DNA from: Henriciella sp. | Lineage (GTDB): Bacteria; Pseudomonadota; Alphaproteobacteria; Caulobacterales; Hyphomonadaceae | Direction: 5' to 3' | DNA length: 64,000 nucleotides | NCBI GenBank assembly: GCA_021776655.1 | Contig: JAJFFK010000027.1 | Location: forward strand, 1 to 64,000 | In this document: piece after piece, positions 54,076 to 62,292 of the stretch | Layout of the letters: each line of letters starts with the position of its first letter | Position numbering within the stretch: position 1 is the stretch's first letter | Translations under genes and position numbers: made by a program | Notes under the pieces: generated by a model | Told to the model about the DNA's origin: nothing | Seen by the model: only the letters and a program-made list of their open reading frames with translations | Databases searched by the model: none

Positions 54076-54648
54076 ATGACAGACCTGACGGTTCTTATAC
54101 CGCCAGCGGGAGAGCCTGTGTCTCTTTCGCAGGTGAAGGCTTTTTTGCGGCTTGGCCATAGCGGGGAAGATGGGCTTGTCGCCGATCTGATCGCCTCGGC
54201 GCGGGCCCGGCTTGAACAAGAGGCGGGCCTGGCTTTGGTCACCCGAACCTTGCAGCGCGTCTGGACGTGCTGGCCGGTTGGTATTGCCAGGCGCGGGGTG
54301 AAACTGAACCCCGGCCCGGTGACAGCGCTGAACGCTGTACGCGTGATTGATGAGGCGGGGGTCGTTACAGATCATATCGGGCGCTTTCGGCTGCAGGCGG
54401 GGCGGATCTGCCTACGGCCATGGAGCATGGTTCCGGCGGTATCTGAAGGCGGCCATGTTGAGGTTGAATTCCAGGCCGGATTTAGCGTGCCAGGCGCGGT
54501 CCCCGAAGACCTGCAATTGGCGGTCAAACGTCTGATTGTGCAGGCCTATGCGCGGCGTGGAGGCGAGCCGTTCAGCGCCGCCTCTAGCGACGCCTTACCC
54601 GAAGATGTTCAGGCTATTCTGGATACCCATCGGGAGGTCAGACTATGA
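54076..54648 (+). CDS. GTA head-tail connector protein (g6)
   Basis: The 190-residue protein fits the phage gp6-like head-tail connector family of GTAs: VSLSQVKAFLRLGHSGEDGL, LIASARARLEQEAGLAL, and C-terminal LQLAVKRLIVQAYARRG. It would sit beneath the portal. GAAAGAA precedes the ATG at 54076; the frame is open to 53998 through repeat DNA. It overlaps g8 by four bases. Confidence 0.85.
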   Translation: MTDLTVLIPPAGEPVSLSQVKAFLRLGHSGEDGLVADLIASARARLEQEAGLALVTRTLQRVWTCWPVGIARRGVKLNPGPVTALNAVRVIDEAGVVTDHIGRFRLQAGRICLRPWSMVPAVSEGGHVEVEFQAGFSVPGAVPEDLQLAVKRLIVQAYARRGGEPFSAASSDALPEDVQAILDTHREVRL

Positions 54649-55073
54649 GCGGCGACGGCTTTTCCCCCGGCGCAGATGCGGCGCTGGCAGATGCGGTGCT
54701 CGACGCCTTGCGCGCCGACCCGGTTGTTCAGGCGGTGCTGGGTAATCCAGCCCGGCTGTTTGATGATGAGACAAGTGATCCGGCTTTCCCTTACGCGGTT
54801 TTGGAACGCCACGAGCAGTTCAGCGCCGATGCATCTCTGGTTTGCGGAGCCGAGCATCGGCTCAGCTTTGCGACCCATTCCAAGTATTACGGAAGCAGCG
54901 AAGCCAAGGAAGTTCTTGGGGCCTTACGCGCCGCTGTGGACCGGCTGAGTCTGGTGCTGACCGGGCAGCGCATTGTGATCGCGCACGTGACCTATTCCGA
55001 CGCGATGCGGGCCCGTGATCGGCGCTCATTTCGAGGCGTCCTGCGGATGCGGATTGTGACAGAGGAGGCATAG
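54645..55073 (+). CDS. GTA DUF3168 protein (g8, tail terminator-like)
   Basis: This 142-residue DUF3168 family member contains LRADPVVQAVLGNPARLFDD, FPYAVLERHEQF and RRSFRGVLRMRIVTEEA. It caps the tail tube at the head side in related particles. It directly follows g6: no g7 (head-closure, SPP1 gp16-like) gene lies between. Confidence 0.85.
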   Translation: MSGDGFSPGADAALADAVLDALRADPVVQAVLGNPARLFDDETSDPAFPYAVLERHEQFSADASLVCGAEHRLSFATHSKYYGSSEAKEVLGALRAAVDRLSLVLTGQRIVIAHVTYSDAMRARDRRSFRGVLRMRIVTEEA

Positions 55074-55075
55074 AT

Positions 55076-55495
55076 ATGACTGGACAAAGAGGACGTGATG
55101 TCCTGATCAAGATTTCTGATGGCACGGTGCCTGAAAGCTTCGTGACATTGGCAGGTATTCGAACCAGCGAGATCGAGCTGAATGCACGGCTCGTTGATAG
55201 TACAGCGGCCGATAGCGAAGGCGGGTGGCGCGAGTTGATCGCGGGGGCTGGGGTCAAGACCGCCCGCGTGCGCGGACAGGGCGTGTTCAAGGATGCCGCC
55301 AGCGACGCGCATATGCGCAGTGTGTTTTTCGCCGGGCAGATCGCGCGTTGGCAATTGGTGGTGCCGGGGCTCGGCACGCTTGAGGGACCGCTGCAAATTA
55401 CTGAACTGAAATGGGCTGGCGAGCATGACGGCGAAGCGACGTTCTCGACCGAACTGCAAAGCGCCGGGGCGCTGACCTTTACGGCTGCGCCATGA
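55076..55495 (+). CDS. GTA major tail protein (g9)
   Basis: The 139-residue protein matches phage TP901-1-type major tail tube proteins: GQRGRDVLIKISDG, LAGIRTSEIELNARLVDST and the C-terminal ALTFTAAP. AGGAGG precedes the ATG. Its stop overlaps g10. Confidence 0.88.
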   Translation: MTGQRGRDVLIKISDGTVPESFVTLAGIRTSEIELNARLVDSTAADSEGGWRELIAGAGVKTARVRGQGVFKDAASDAHMRSVFFAGQIARWQLVVPGLGTLEGPLQITELKWAGEHDGEATFSTELQSAGALTFTAAP

Positions 55496-55776
55496 ACGGC
55501 GCGCGTGGTGAAATTGGCCTGACGATTGGCGGTGTCGAGTATCGGCTGTGTCTGACCCTGGGGGCGCTGGCTGAGATTGAAGCGGCCTTTGGCTGTGCCT
55601 CAATGGCAGAGTTACAGGTGCGCCTGAAACAATTGTCGGCGCATGAATTGATGACCGTTTTATCAGCGCTGCTGCGCGGCGGCGGCAAGGCTGTCGAAGA
55701 TCTGAAACAGGCGAGCTTGCTACCGGGAGAGGCCGCCAAAGCGGTTGCGGAGGCTTTTCGTGCTGCCTTGGGATGA
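55492..55776 (+). CDS. GTA g10 protein
   Basis: This 94-residue GTA-gp10 family protein (EIGLTIGGVEYRLCLTLGAL, AEIEAAFGCAS) is thought to be a tail assembly chaperone. It overlaps g9 and g10.1. Confidence 0.85.
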   Translation: MNGARGEIGLTIGGVEYRLCLTLGALAEIEAAFGCASMAELQVRLKQLSAHELMTVLSALLRGGGKAVEDLKQASLLPGEAAKAVAEAFRAALG

Positions 55777-55927
55777 GATGTGGCGGGCGGCCTTGCACGC
55801 TGGCATCGCGCCGGACGTGTTCTGGCAGCTGTCAGTGCGTGAATGGCGCTGGCTTAGCGGGACAGGGCGCGGCGGATTGGTTCGTACAGACCTGACCAAA
55901 TTGATGGAGGCGTTTCCAGATGAATGA
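55760..55927 (+). CDS. GTA g10.1-like tail assembly chaperone
   Basis: This 55-residue protein is read in another frame from a GTG at 55760 with GGAGG six bases upstream. VFWQLSVREWRWLSG resembles the rcc01693/TAC_1 family that follows g10 in Rhodobacter-type clusters. It overlaps g10 by 17 bases and g11 by 8. A longer TTG-start reading from 55745 is possible. Confidence 0.75.
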   Translation: MLPWDEMWRAALHAGIAPDVFWQLSVREWRWLSGTGRGGLVRTDLTKLMEAFPDE

Positions 55928-56300
55928 CTTTGAAGAAGAATTAGTCGCTGCAGGTGACGCGTTAAGCGGGTTGGTTGATGGCCCCGGGCGCGCGGCTGCG
56001 GCGGCGCTGGAGCAAGCCTTCGGGCAAGCGGGACAATCAATCGAGCGAGCCATGTCACAGGCGGCGAGATCGGGTGAGTTGGATTTCTCACGGATGGCTG
56101 AATCTGTACTCGGTAATTTGGCGCGAATTGTTACTGAAGCGATTTTCGCACAGGCAAAAATTGGCCAAGCGGCTGGTCAGACTGTGAACTTGAACATGGC
56201 GGTCGGTGCCGGTGCGGATGCTGGCTCGATTGTTGGCGCGGCTGGGTCAATTGCCAGTGTTATCGCAATGGCTGCCGCACGTGGAGGGCGGTTCACATGA
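55920..56300 (+). CDS. GTA tape measure protein (g11), very short
   Basis: The 126-residue protein is helical, with Ala-rich segments (AAAALEQAFGQAGQSIERAM) and a C-terminal hydrophobic helix (SIVGAAGSIASVIAMAAARG). Position between the chaperones and g12 identifies it as the tape measure. It is distinctly shorter than the Rhodobacter protein, which I recall as over 200 residues, so the tail may be shorter. Confidence 0.75.
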   Translation: MNDFEEELVAAGDALSGLVDGPGRAAAAALEQAFGQAGQSIERAMSQAARSGELDFSRMAESVLGNLARIVTEAIFAQAKIGQAAGQTVNLNMAVGAGADAGSIVGAAGSIASVIAMAAARGGRFT

Positions 56301-56911
56301 GTGGATTTCACGAGATCAGGTTCCCGCTACGCCTAGCGCTTGGCGCGGTCGGTGGCCCGGAACGGCGCACCGAAATTCTAACTCTGGCGAGTGGCCAAGA
56401 GGTGAGGAATGCGGTTTGGGCAAGCTCTCGTCGGCGCTGGGATATTGGCGGTGCAATTGGCGATCTGGCTGATTTGCATGCATTGATCAGTTTCTTTGAA
56501 GCCCGGCGCGGGCGCCTGCACGGGTTTCGGTTTCGTGATCCGATGGATTTTTCCAGCGCACTGCCGGGGACGGCAGTTACAGCTTCTGATCAGATCATCG
56601 GTGTGGGCGATGATGTCACCGCCACGTTTGACTTGATCAAGGACTATGGCGGTGTACTGCGCCGGATTGCCAAACCGGTGGCAAATTCCGTGCGGGTCGC
56701 GGTTGATGATGTCGAGCTAACTTCTGGTTGGTCGGTGAATGACACAGCCGGCATCGTCACATTTGATGCTGCGCCAGTTAGTGGCGCTGTCGTCAACGCC
56801 GGATTCGAATTTGATTGCGCCGTTCGGTTTGAGAGTGATCGCCTGGAAGGTGTGATCGAGGCGTTTGGTGCCGGGCGCGTGGTCAGCGTTGGCCTGACCG
56901 AGTTGATTTAG
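56297..56911 (+). CDS. GTA DUF2460 distal tail protein (g12)
   Basis: This 204-residue DUF2460 protein (GFHEIRFPLRLALGAVGGPE, RRWDIGGAIGDLADLHALI and FFEARRGRLHGFRFRDPMDF) forms the distal tail ring. Its start overlaps g11 by four bases. Confidence 0.88.
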   Translation: MSGFHEIRFPLRLALGAVGGPERRTEILTLASGQEVRNAVWASSRRRWDIGGAIGDLADLHALISFFEARRGRLHGFRFRDPMDFSSALPGTAVTASDQIIGVGDDVTATFDLIKDYGGVLRRIAKPVANSVRVAVDDVELTSGWSVNDTAGIVTFDAAPVSGAVVNAGFEFDCAVRFESDRLEGVIEAFGAGRVVSVGLTELI

Positions 56912-56917
56912 GAGCAA

Positions 56918-57568
56918 ATGATGAAACAGCTATCGCAGGCGTTGTCAGACGCGCTGATGCAAGATTGCCTGACTCTATGTCTGTGCTGGCGGTTGAGCCG
57001 TGCGGATGGCCTGGTGATTGGTGTCACCGAGCACGATCGTGAGCTATTGGTAGATAGTGTGATCTATAGCCCGGGTGCAGGTTTGGAGGCTGGCCAGTTC
57101 AGTCAGAGCGGTGATCTGAAACCGGGGCGCGGCGCAGTTGGCGGTGTTCTCTCGGCGGATGCGATTACCGAGACTGATCTTGAGGCCGGGTTGTGGGATC
57201 GCTGCCGGATTGATGTGTACCGGGTTGATTGGAGCGCGCCGGAACTTGGCAAGATTGCCGTGTGGACGGGGTTTCTCAGCGAAATTACGCGCGGCCCGAC
57301 AGGTGGCTTTGAAGCAGAACTGATCTCGCTGAAGGCTGAACTGGAACGTCCGGTTGGGCGGGTCTTGCAGCGCCGCTGTGACGCTATTTTAGGGGATGCC
57401 CGCTGCGGCGTCGTTGATGTCGCCGGGCGCACGTGTGACCAGCGGTTTGAGACGTGTCTGAATGATTTTTCCAACACAGAGAACCATCGCGGGTTCCCGC
57501 ATTTGCCGGGCATGCACTTTGTGCTGTCAGGCCCCGCCCAAACCGGCAATGATGGTGGCAAGCGATGA
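56918..57568 (+). CDS. GTA DUF2163 hub protein (g13), contracted
   Basis: This 216-residue DUF2163 protein is the tail hub. The N-terminal part is normal (CLCWRLSRADGLVIGVTEHD, DLKPGRGAVGGVLSADAITE). The C-terminal cysteine signature is also present: RRCDAILGDARCG, then TCDQRFETCLNDF and NHRGFPHLPGMHF. In relatives, a beta-rich module of roughly 70-80 residues separates ARCG from CD.RF; here only VVDVAGRT remains. GTA hub proteins bind an iron-sulfur cluster through such cysteines, which are kept. Confidence 0.85.
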   Translation: MMKQLSQALSDALMQDCLTLCLCWRLSRADGLVIGVTEHDRELLVDSVIYSPGAGLEAGQFSQSGDLKPGRGAVGGVLSADAITETDLEAGLWDRCRIDVYRVDWSAPELGKIAVWTGFLSEITRGPTGGFEAELISLKAELERPVGRVLQRRCDAILGDARCGVVDVAGRTCDQRFETCLNDFSNTENHRGFPHLPGMHFVLSGPAQTGNDGGKR

Positions 57569-58017
57569 CGCGCGAAGAGATTGTTGGCGCAGCGCGTGGG
57601 TGGATTGGTACGCCGTACCGCCATCAGGCGAGCACCAAAGGTGTCGGCGCTGACTGCTTGGGATTGTTGCGCGGGGTTTGGCGCGAATTGCTGGATGATG
57701 AGCCAGAACCGATGCCGCCCTATACGCCGGATTGGGCAGAAGCACTGGGCCGCGAGCAGTTGCTGGAGGCGGCGCGTCGGCATTTGATGGAGATCAGCAT
57801 TGGTGAGGCTCAGGCCGGGGATGTTTTACTGTTCCGCATGGGACTTGGGCATCCTGCTAAACATTGCGCCATCGTTAGTGAACCGAGCCGGATTATACAC
57901 TCTTATTGGGGCCGCACCGTATGTGAAACGCGGCTGGTTCCATGGTGGCAGCGGCGAATTGCTGCGGCTTTCGCTTTTCCAAAGAGTGTAGCTCACGTGA
58001 CAAACACCGCTATGTGA
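57565..58017 (+). CDS. GTA NlpC/P60 peptidase (g14)
   Basis: This 150-residue cell-wall peptidase has GWIGTPYRHQASTKGVGADC with the catalytic Cys at the end, GDVLLFRMGLGHPAKHCAIV with the His, and IIHSYWGR. It would open the recipient's peptidoglycan. It overlaps g13 by four bases. The reading after FAFPK is unusual and may be a changed C-terminus next to the inserted DM13 gene. Confidence 0.88.
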   Translation: MTREEIVGAARGWIGTPYRHQASTKGVGADCLGLLRGVWRELLDDEPEPMPPYTPDWAEALGREQLLEAARRHLMEISIGEAQAGDVLLFRMGLGHPAKHCAIVSEPSRIIHSYWGRTVCETRLVPWWQRRIAAAFAFPKSVAHVTNTAM

Positions 58018-58110
58018 TTGCGTAATGATTAGCATTCTGAACGCGGGAATCTTATGTATCGTCCAAGTTAAAAGTTGACGATCCCTAGTCCTAAAATCAG
58101 GAGCCAGACG

Positions 58111-58551
58111 ATGAAATTCTTCCAAACAGCAGCAACTGCTTTGATGCTTGGTATTATGGGGGTTAGTGCAAGCATGCCGACTTATGCGCAGGCTGCCGAG
58201 GTCACTGAGATTAATGCGGCGCAAACCAAATCGGGTGTCTTCGTCAAGAAATCCAAGAAGCTAAAAGGGACTTGGGAAATTGTTCAACGCGGTGATCAGA
58301 CATTCATTGTGTTTGGCGATGATTTTCGGGCGGCCAGGGGCCCTGATTTGAAGATATTTCTGTCCCCCATGACCCTCGCAGATGTGACAGGGGAAACAGC
58401 CATTGACGGCGCGCTGAAGCTTGGTGAATTGAAGAAGACAAAAGGTGCGCAGGAATACGAAATTCCAGTCGGTGTGAACCTTGCTGACTATAGCAGCGTC
58501 CTGGTTCATTGCGAGGCGTATGTTATCCTGTGGGGCGGCGGCGACCTCTAA
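58111..58551 (+). CDS. Secreted DM13-domain protein inserted in the GTA cluster
   Basis: The 146-residue protein has a Sec signal (ALMLGIMGVSASMPTYAQA) and a DM13 domain: FVKKSKKLKGTWEIVQRG, DDFRAARGPDLKIFLS, LKLGELKKTKGAQEYEIPVG and SSVLVHCEAYVILWGGGDL with the conserved Cys. DM13 domains are proposed to act in electron transfer. AGGAG precedes the ATG. The gene lies between g14 and g15 with a 93-bp leader and its own terminator, unlike the overlapping GTA genes around it, so it is probably an acquired, independently expressed gene. Confidence 0.8.
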   Translation: MKFFQTAATALMLGIMGVSASMPTYAQAAEVTEINAAQTKSGVFVKKSKKLKGTWEIVQRGDQTFIVFGDDFRAARGPDLKIFLSPMTLADVTGETAIDGALKLGELKKTKGAQEYEIPVGVNLADYSSVLVHCEAYVILWGGGDL

Positions 58552-58574
58552 ACACAATACAAATCAAATGTCAG

Positions 58575-58605
58575 ATCGGTCATCCCCTGGGTGGCCGATT
58601 TTTTT
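58575..58605 (+). terminator. Rho-independent terminator of the DM13 gene
   Basis: Stem ATCGGTCA (58575-58582) / TGGCCGAT (58592-58599, one G-U pair), followed by seven T. It lies 13 bp before the likely g15 start, so g15 may need read-through or its own promoter. Confidence 0.8.
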
Positions 58606-58617
58606 ATGGGGGTGCTC

Positions 58618-61600
58618 GTGGCACAGATTGTTCTTTCTCAAGCAGGCGCAGCAGCCGGTGCATCATTGTTACCGCAAGGGCTAACCGTATTCGGGCAAAC
58701 TGTCGCTGGTGCGGCAATTGGTCGGGCTGTGGGTAATATTGCAGGGCGCGTGATCGACGCGTCACTTGCCTCGGCGGCTGAGGGACCTCGGGTAAAATCC
58801 TTGACCGTGATGGAAAGCCGTGAAGGCGCAGGTATTCCGTCAGTCTTCGGCCGGATGCGAGTTGGTGGGCAAGTGATCTGGGCGTCACGGTTTCGCGAAA
58901 CCCGCAAAGAGCGATCAGCCGGTAAAGGCGGCCCGAAAATTGCCGAATACGCCTATAGTGTGAGTTTCGCTGTCGCCTTGTGCCGAGGCCCGATCACACG
59001 TGTCGACCGGATCTGGGCAAATGGTGAACCGGTGGATCTGGCAGGTGTCAATTGGCGACTGTACAATGGCGACGATAGTCAGATGCCTGATCCTCTGATT
59101 GAGGCGGTAGAGGGGCCCGGGCAGGTGCCAGCCTATCGAGGGATTGCCTATGTTGTGTTTGAGGACTTGCCACTAGATGCATTCGGCAATCGGCTACCGC
59201 AATTATCCTTTGAGGTCGTCAGAGCAGGGGAAGTTCGACCCGATAGTCTGCGCCAGACCGTTCAGGGCGTGAATATTATCCCGGCGAGTGGTGAGTTCGT
59301 TTATAGCACTGAAGTGGTTCGCGAGCGCCGTTTCCCGGGGATTGAGCGCGCCCTGAACATGAATAATGGCGATGGCCGGGCCGACTTTTTGCTCTCAATT
59401 GACCAGTTGAACAGTGATCTGCCTTTGGTTCGTGCGGCGGCACTAACCGTGGCCTGGTTTGGTGATGATGTTCAGGCAGGCTCTTGCAAAATTCGACCTG
59501 GTGTTGAGACGCAGGACCGCGCGACTGTGCCTTACGGCTGGAGTGTTGACGGTACGGGTCGCAATTCAGCTCATTTGATTTCACAGACTGATGGCAATGC
59601 CAATTTTGGCGGAACGCCGGCAGACACCAGTGTTCTGGAGGGGATTACCGCGATGAAAGCGGCCGGCCTGAGCGTGACCCTGTCGCCATTCTTGCTGATG
59701 GATAGCGCCGGGTTTCCATGGCGCGGACGGATTGGCGTCAGCAGCGATGGAACCGCGCAAACGCGATCCGAGATTGACGCTTTTGTCGGCGATGATGGCG
59801 GGTTTGGATTTCGCCACTTCATTTTGCATCACGCACGACTTGCTGTTCAGGCAGGCGGTGTCGAAGCGATCCTGATCGGATCAGAGATGATTGGATTGAC
59901 CCGGGTTCGCGATGCGACCGGAGCGTTTCCATTCGTTGAGGCCTTGGTCGCTATTGCCGCCGAAGTCCGCGCGATTGTTGGCGCAGCGGTCAAGATTTCA
60001 TATGCGGCCGACTGGACGGAGTATGGTGCTTACGTGCCCAGCGATGGCAGCGGTGACGTGCTGTTCCCGCTCGATACATTGTGGGCCAGCAGCGATGTCG
60101 ATTTCGTTGGCGTGGACTGGTATCCGCCGGTTGGTGATTGGCGAGACGGAAACTTGCATACTGATGCAGTGGCTGGTTATTCTGCGCCGGATGATCCTGC
60201 GTATCTATTCGCGAACATGGCAGGTGGTGAGGCGTTCGATTGGTACTATGCCAATCAAACGGATCGCGATGCGCAAGTGCGCACGCCAATTGTTGATACA
60301 GCGCACGGTGAAGATTGGGTGTTTCGAGCCAAGGATTTGGCTGGTTGGTGGAACGCCGCTCACCATGAGCGCCCTGACGGGATACGTAGTCCTGGCGCGA
60401 CAGCGTGGATTGCTGGCTCCAAACCTGTACGTCTGTGTGAGATCGGTTATCCAGCAATAGATCGCGGCGGCAACGCACCCAATCTGTTCTATGATCCGAA
60501 AAGTGCTGAAAGCGCTATCCCGCCTTATTCCAGCGGGGCCAGAGATGATCTGTTTCAACGCCGTGCTATCTCGGTCGCGCTCGCGTTTTGGCAAGGCCAG
60601 AGTCTTGTTGAGGAAGCCCTGGTTTGGGCATGGGATGGGCGACCTTGGCCGCACTATCCTGTGCGAAGCGATATTTGGAGCGATGGCGAAAATTGGCAGT
60701 TTGGACATTGGCTAAACGGGCGTTCGGGCCTGATTGAGCTGTCTGAAATTGTAGAAGCTTTGGCATCAGATGCGGGTGTGCCCGTTGATGTTCAAGGGCT
60801 AAATGGCTTCGTTGAAGGGTTTGCGGTTGATGGCGTAACCGGGCTGCGTCAGGCCTTAGCGCCTTTGGTCGCGGCCTACGGGATTATTTGTATTGAGCGC
60901 GAAGGGGTATTGGTGGTTCACCAGGAAGGGCAGGGGTTAATCTCATCCGTCCAAAATGTGCGTCTGCTCGAAAGTACAGCCAACTGGACTCACACTGCTT
61001 TAGACAAAGTACCGGGCAGGCTGGTGTTAAATTATGTCAGCGGCGCTGGGGTGTATGAGCCTGCAATTGCTGAAGCGCGCCATGAGGGTGGGGATCGAAG
61101 TTACGCAATTCATCTCAACCTGCCTTTGGTTATGGGTGAGGCGCGGGCGACCCAAATCGCCTCTGACTTGCTCGCGAGGATCGTGACCGCGCAATCAGGC
61201 AATGTTGCTTTGGGGCCGGAAGGCCTGGCTTTTGAACCTGGTGACCGCGTGCAGTTTGCAGATGGCTTTGTCTGGCAGGTTTCAGGATTGAACGATGACG
61301 GGCTGGTTCGCCAATTGGCATTGGTACCTGATACGGGCGCAGTGGACTTGGTTCGCTTTTCTGAACTTGGCGATCAGATTGCCCCAGCACTGGTGCGTGC
61401 TGCACCTGAACTTGTGCTGATTGATGGGCCTGATTTGCCCGGCCACCAGACCGGCGTCCCGTTGATTGGCGTTGCTGCTGAGCCGTGGCCAGGACGGGTG
61501 AATGTTGTCGCCGGGCCAGACCTGACGGTCTTGCGTGATCGTGCCCGGATTGATACCCCAACAGAAATTGGCCAATTGATCAGCGCTCTTCCAGCCGGTC

Positions 61601-62259
61601 CGCTGGGGCGATGGGACCATGCGTCGGTTCTTGATGTCATCTTGCCGGGAGCCGATCTTGCATCCCTATCAACTCTGGCCGTGCTGAACGGGGCTGGGTT
61701 GCTTCTGGTGCAGGGCGATGCGGGGTGGGAGTTGCTGGCGTATCAAAGCGCTGAATTGGTTGGTGAGGACCACTGGCAGCTTTCTGGTTTGCTTCGCGGA
61801 TTACAGGGAAGCCAGACAAGCGGCGCGACAAGTGGCGCGGTTGTCATCATTGTTGCTTCAGGCTTGATCGAGGCGAGTTTTGCGAGTGAGGAGCAAGGAT
61901 TGCCATTGCTCTGGGCCGCCAATCAAGGGCAGCCGGTTAGCTTCACCTATGACAATCTTTCGGGCTTGCCTTGGCGAGTTGGACATTTGCGGGCCACGCC
62001 ATTGCCGCGTGGCTGGCAGGTAAATTGGACCCGGCGTGGCCGCGACATTGCAAATAACTGGACCGCTCCAGAGGCCCTGAATGATGGTCTGTTTAAAGTG
62101 GAGTTGCGAGTTGGCGGCGTGGTTGTTGAGGAGCAACAGGTTGCCATAGCGGCTTTTACCACTGCGACGTCGGCCGATGAGGTGAGAGTGGCTGAAATCG
62201 GAAGTGATGGCCGTGTGGGGGCCTGGGCTTCCATTCCGCTGATCGCAGCTTATGTGTGA
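58618..62259 (+). CDS. GTA tail-tip / host-specificity protein with TIM-barrel domain (g15)
   Basis: This 1213-residue protein is the large tail tip ('megatron'-type) with the glycoside-hydrolase-like GTA TIM barrel in the first half (ARHTILH-like RHFILHHARLAVQAGG, VKISYAADWTEYGAYV, VDFVGVDWYPPVGDWRDG, WIAGSKPVRLCEIGYPAID) and a C-terminal phage tail module. The N-terminus (AQIVLSQAGAAAGASLLPQ) is a hydrophobic Gly/Ala segment as in relatives. I prefer GTG 58618 with GGGGG upstream. ATG 58606 lies directly at the terminator's T tract. Confidence 0.88.
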   Translation: MAQIVLSQAGAAAGASLLPQGLTVFGQTVAGAAIGRAVGNIAGRVIDASLASAAEGPRVKSLTVMESREGAGIPSVFGRMRVGGQVIWASRFRETRKERSAGKGGPKIAEYAYSVSFAVALCRGPITRVDRIWANGEPVDLAGVNWRLYNGDDSQMPDPLIEAVEGPGQVPAYRGIAYVVFEDLPLDAFGNRLPQLSFEVVRAGEVRPDSLRQTVQGVNIIPASGEFVYSTEVVRERRFPGIERALNMNNGDGRADFLLSIDQLNSDLPLVRAAALTVAWFGDDVQAGSCKIRPGVETQDRATVPYGWSVDGTGRNSAHLISQTDGNANFGGTPADTSVLEGITAMKAAGLSVTLSPFLLMDSAGFPWRGRIGVSSDGTAQTRSEIDAFVGDDGGFGFRHFILHHARLAVQAGGVEAILIGSEMIGLTRVRDATGAFPFVEALVAIAAEVRAIVGAAVKISYAADWTEYGAYVPSDGSGDVLFPLDTLWASSDVDFVGVDWYPPVGDWRDGNLHTDAVAGYSAPDDPAYLFANMAGGEAFDWYYANQTDRDAQVRTPIVDTAHGEDWVFRAKDLAGWWNAAHHERPDGIRSPGATAWIAGSKPVRLCEIGYPAIDRGGNAPNLFYDPKSAESAIPPYSSGARDDLFQRRAISVALAFWQGQSLVEEALVWAWDGRPWPHYPVRSDIWSDGENWQFGHWLNGRSGLIELSEIVEALASDAGVPVDVQGLNGFVEGFAVDGVTGLRQALAPLVAAYGIICIEREGVLVVHQEGQGLISSVQNVRLLESTANWTHTALDKVPGRLVLNYVSGAGVYEPAIAEARHEGGDRSYAIHLNLPLVMGEARATQIASDLLARIVTAQSGNVALGPEGLAFEPGDRVQFADGFVWQVSGLNDDGLVRQLALVPDTGAVDLVRFSELGDQIAPALVRAAPELVLIDGPDLPGHQTGVPLIGVAAEPWPGRVNVVAGPDLTVLRDRARIDTPTEIGQLISALPAGPLGRWDHASVLDVILPGADLASLSTLAVLNGAGLLLVQGDAGWELLAYQSAELVGEDHWQLSGLLRGLQGSQTSGATSGAVVIIVASGLIEASFASEEQGLPLLWAANQGQPVSFTYDNLSGLPWRVGHLRATPLPRGWQVNWTRRGRDIANNWTAPEALNDGLFKVELRVGGVVVEEQQVAIAAFTTATSADEVRVAEIGSDGRVGAWASIPLIAAYV

Positions 62260-62292
62260 GCGCTGAGGCAACTGGCTAATCTACGGTGTTCT

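Noticed and set aside
58021-58097. Sigma-70 or ECF promoter before the DM13 gene
   Set aside because: TTGACG at 58075 has no -10 at a proper distance, and a GGAAT...GTTA match is too weak to claim.
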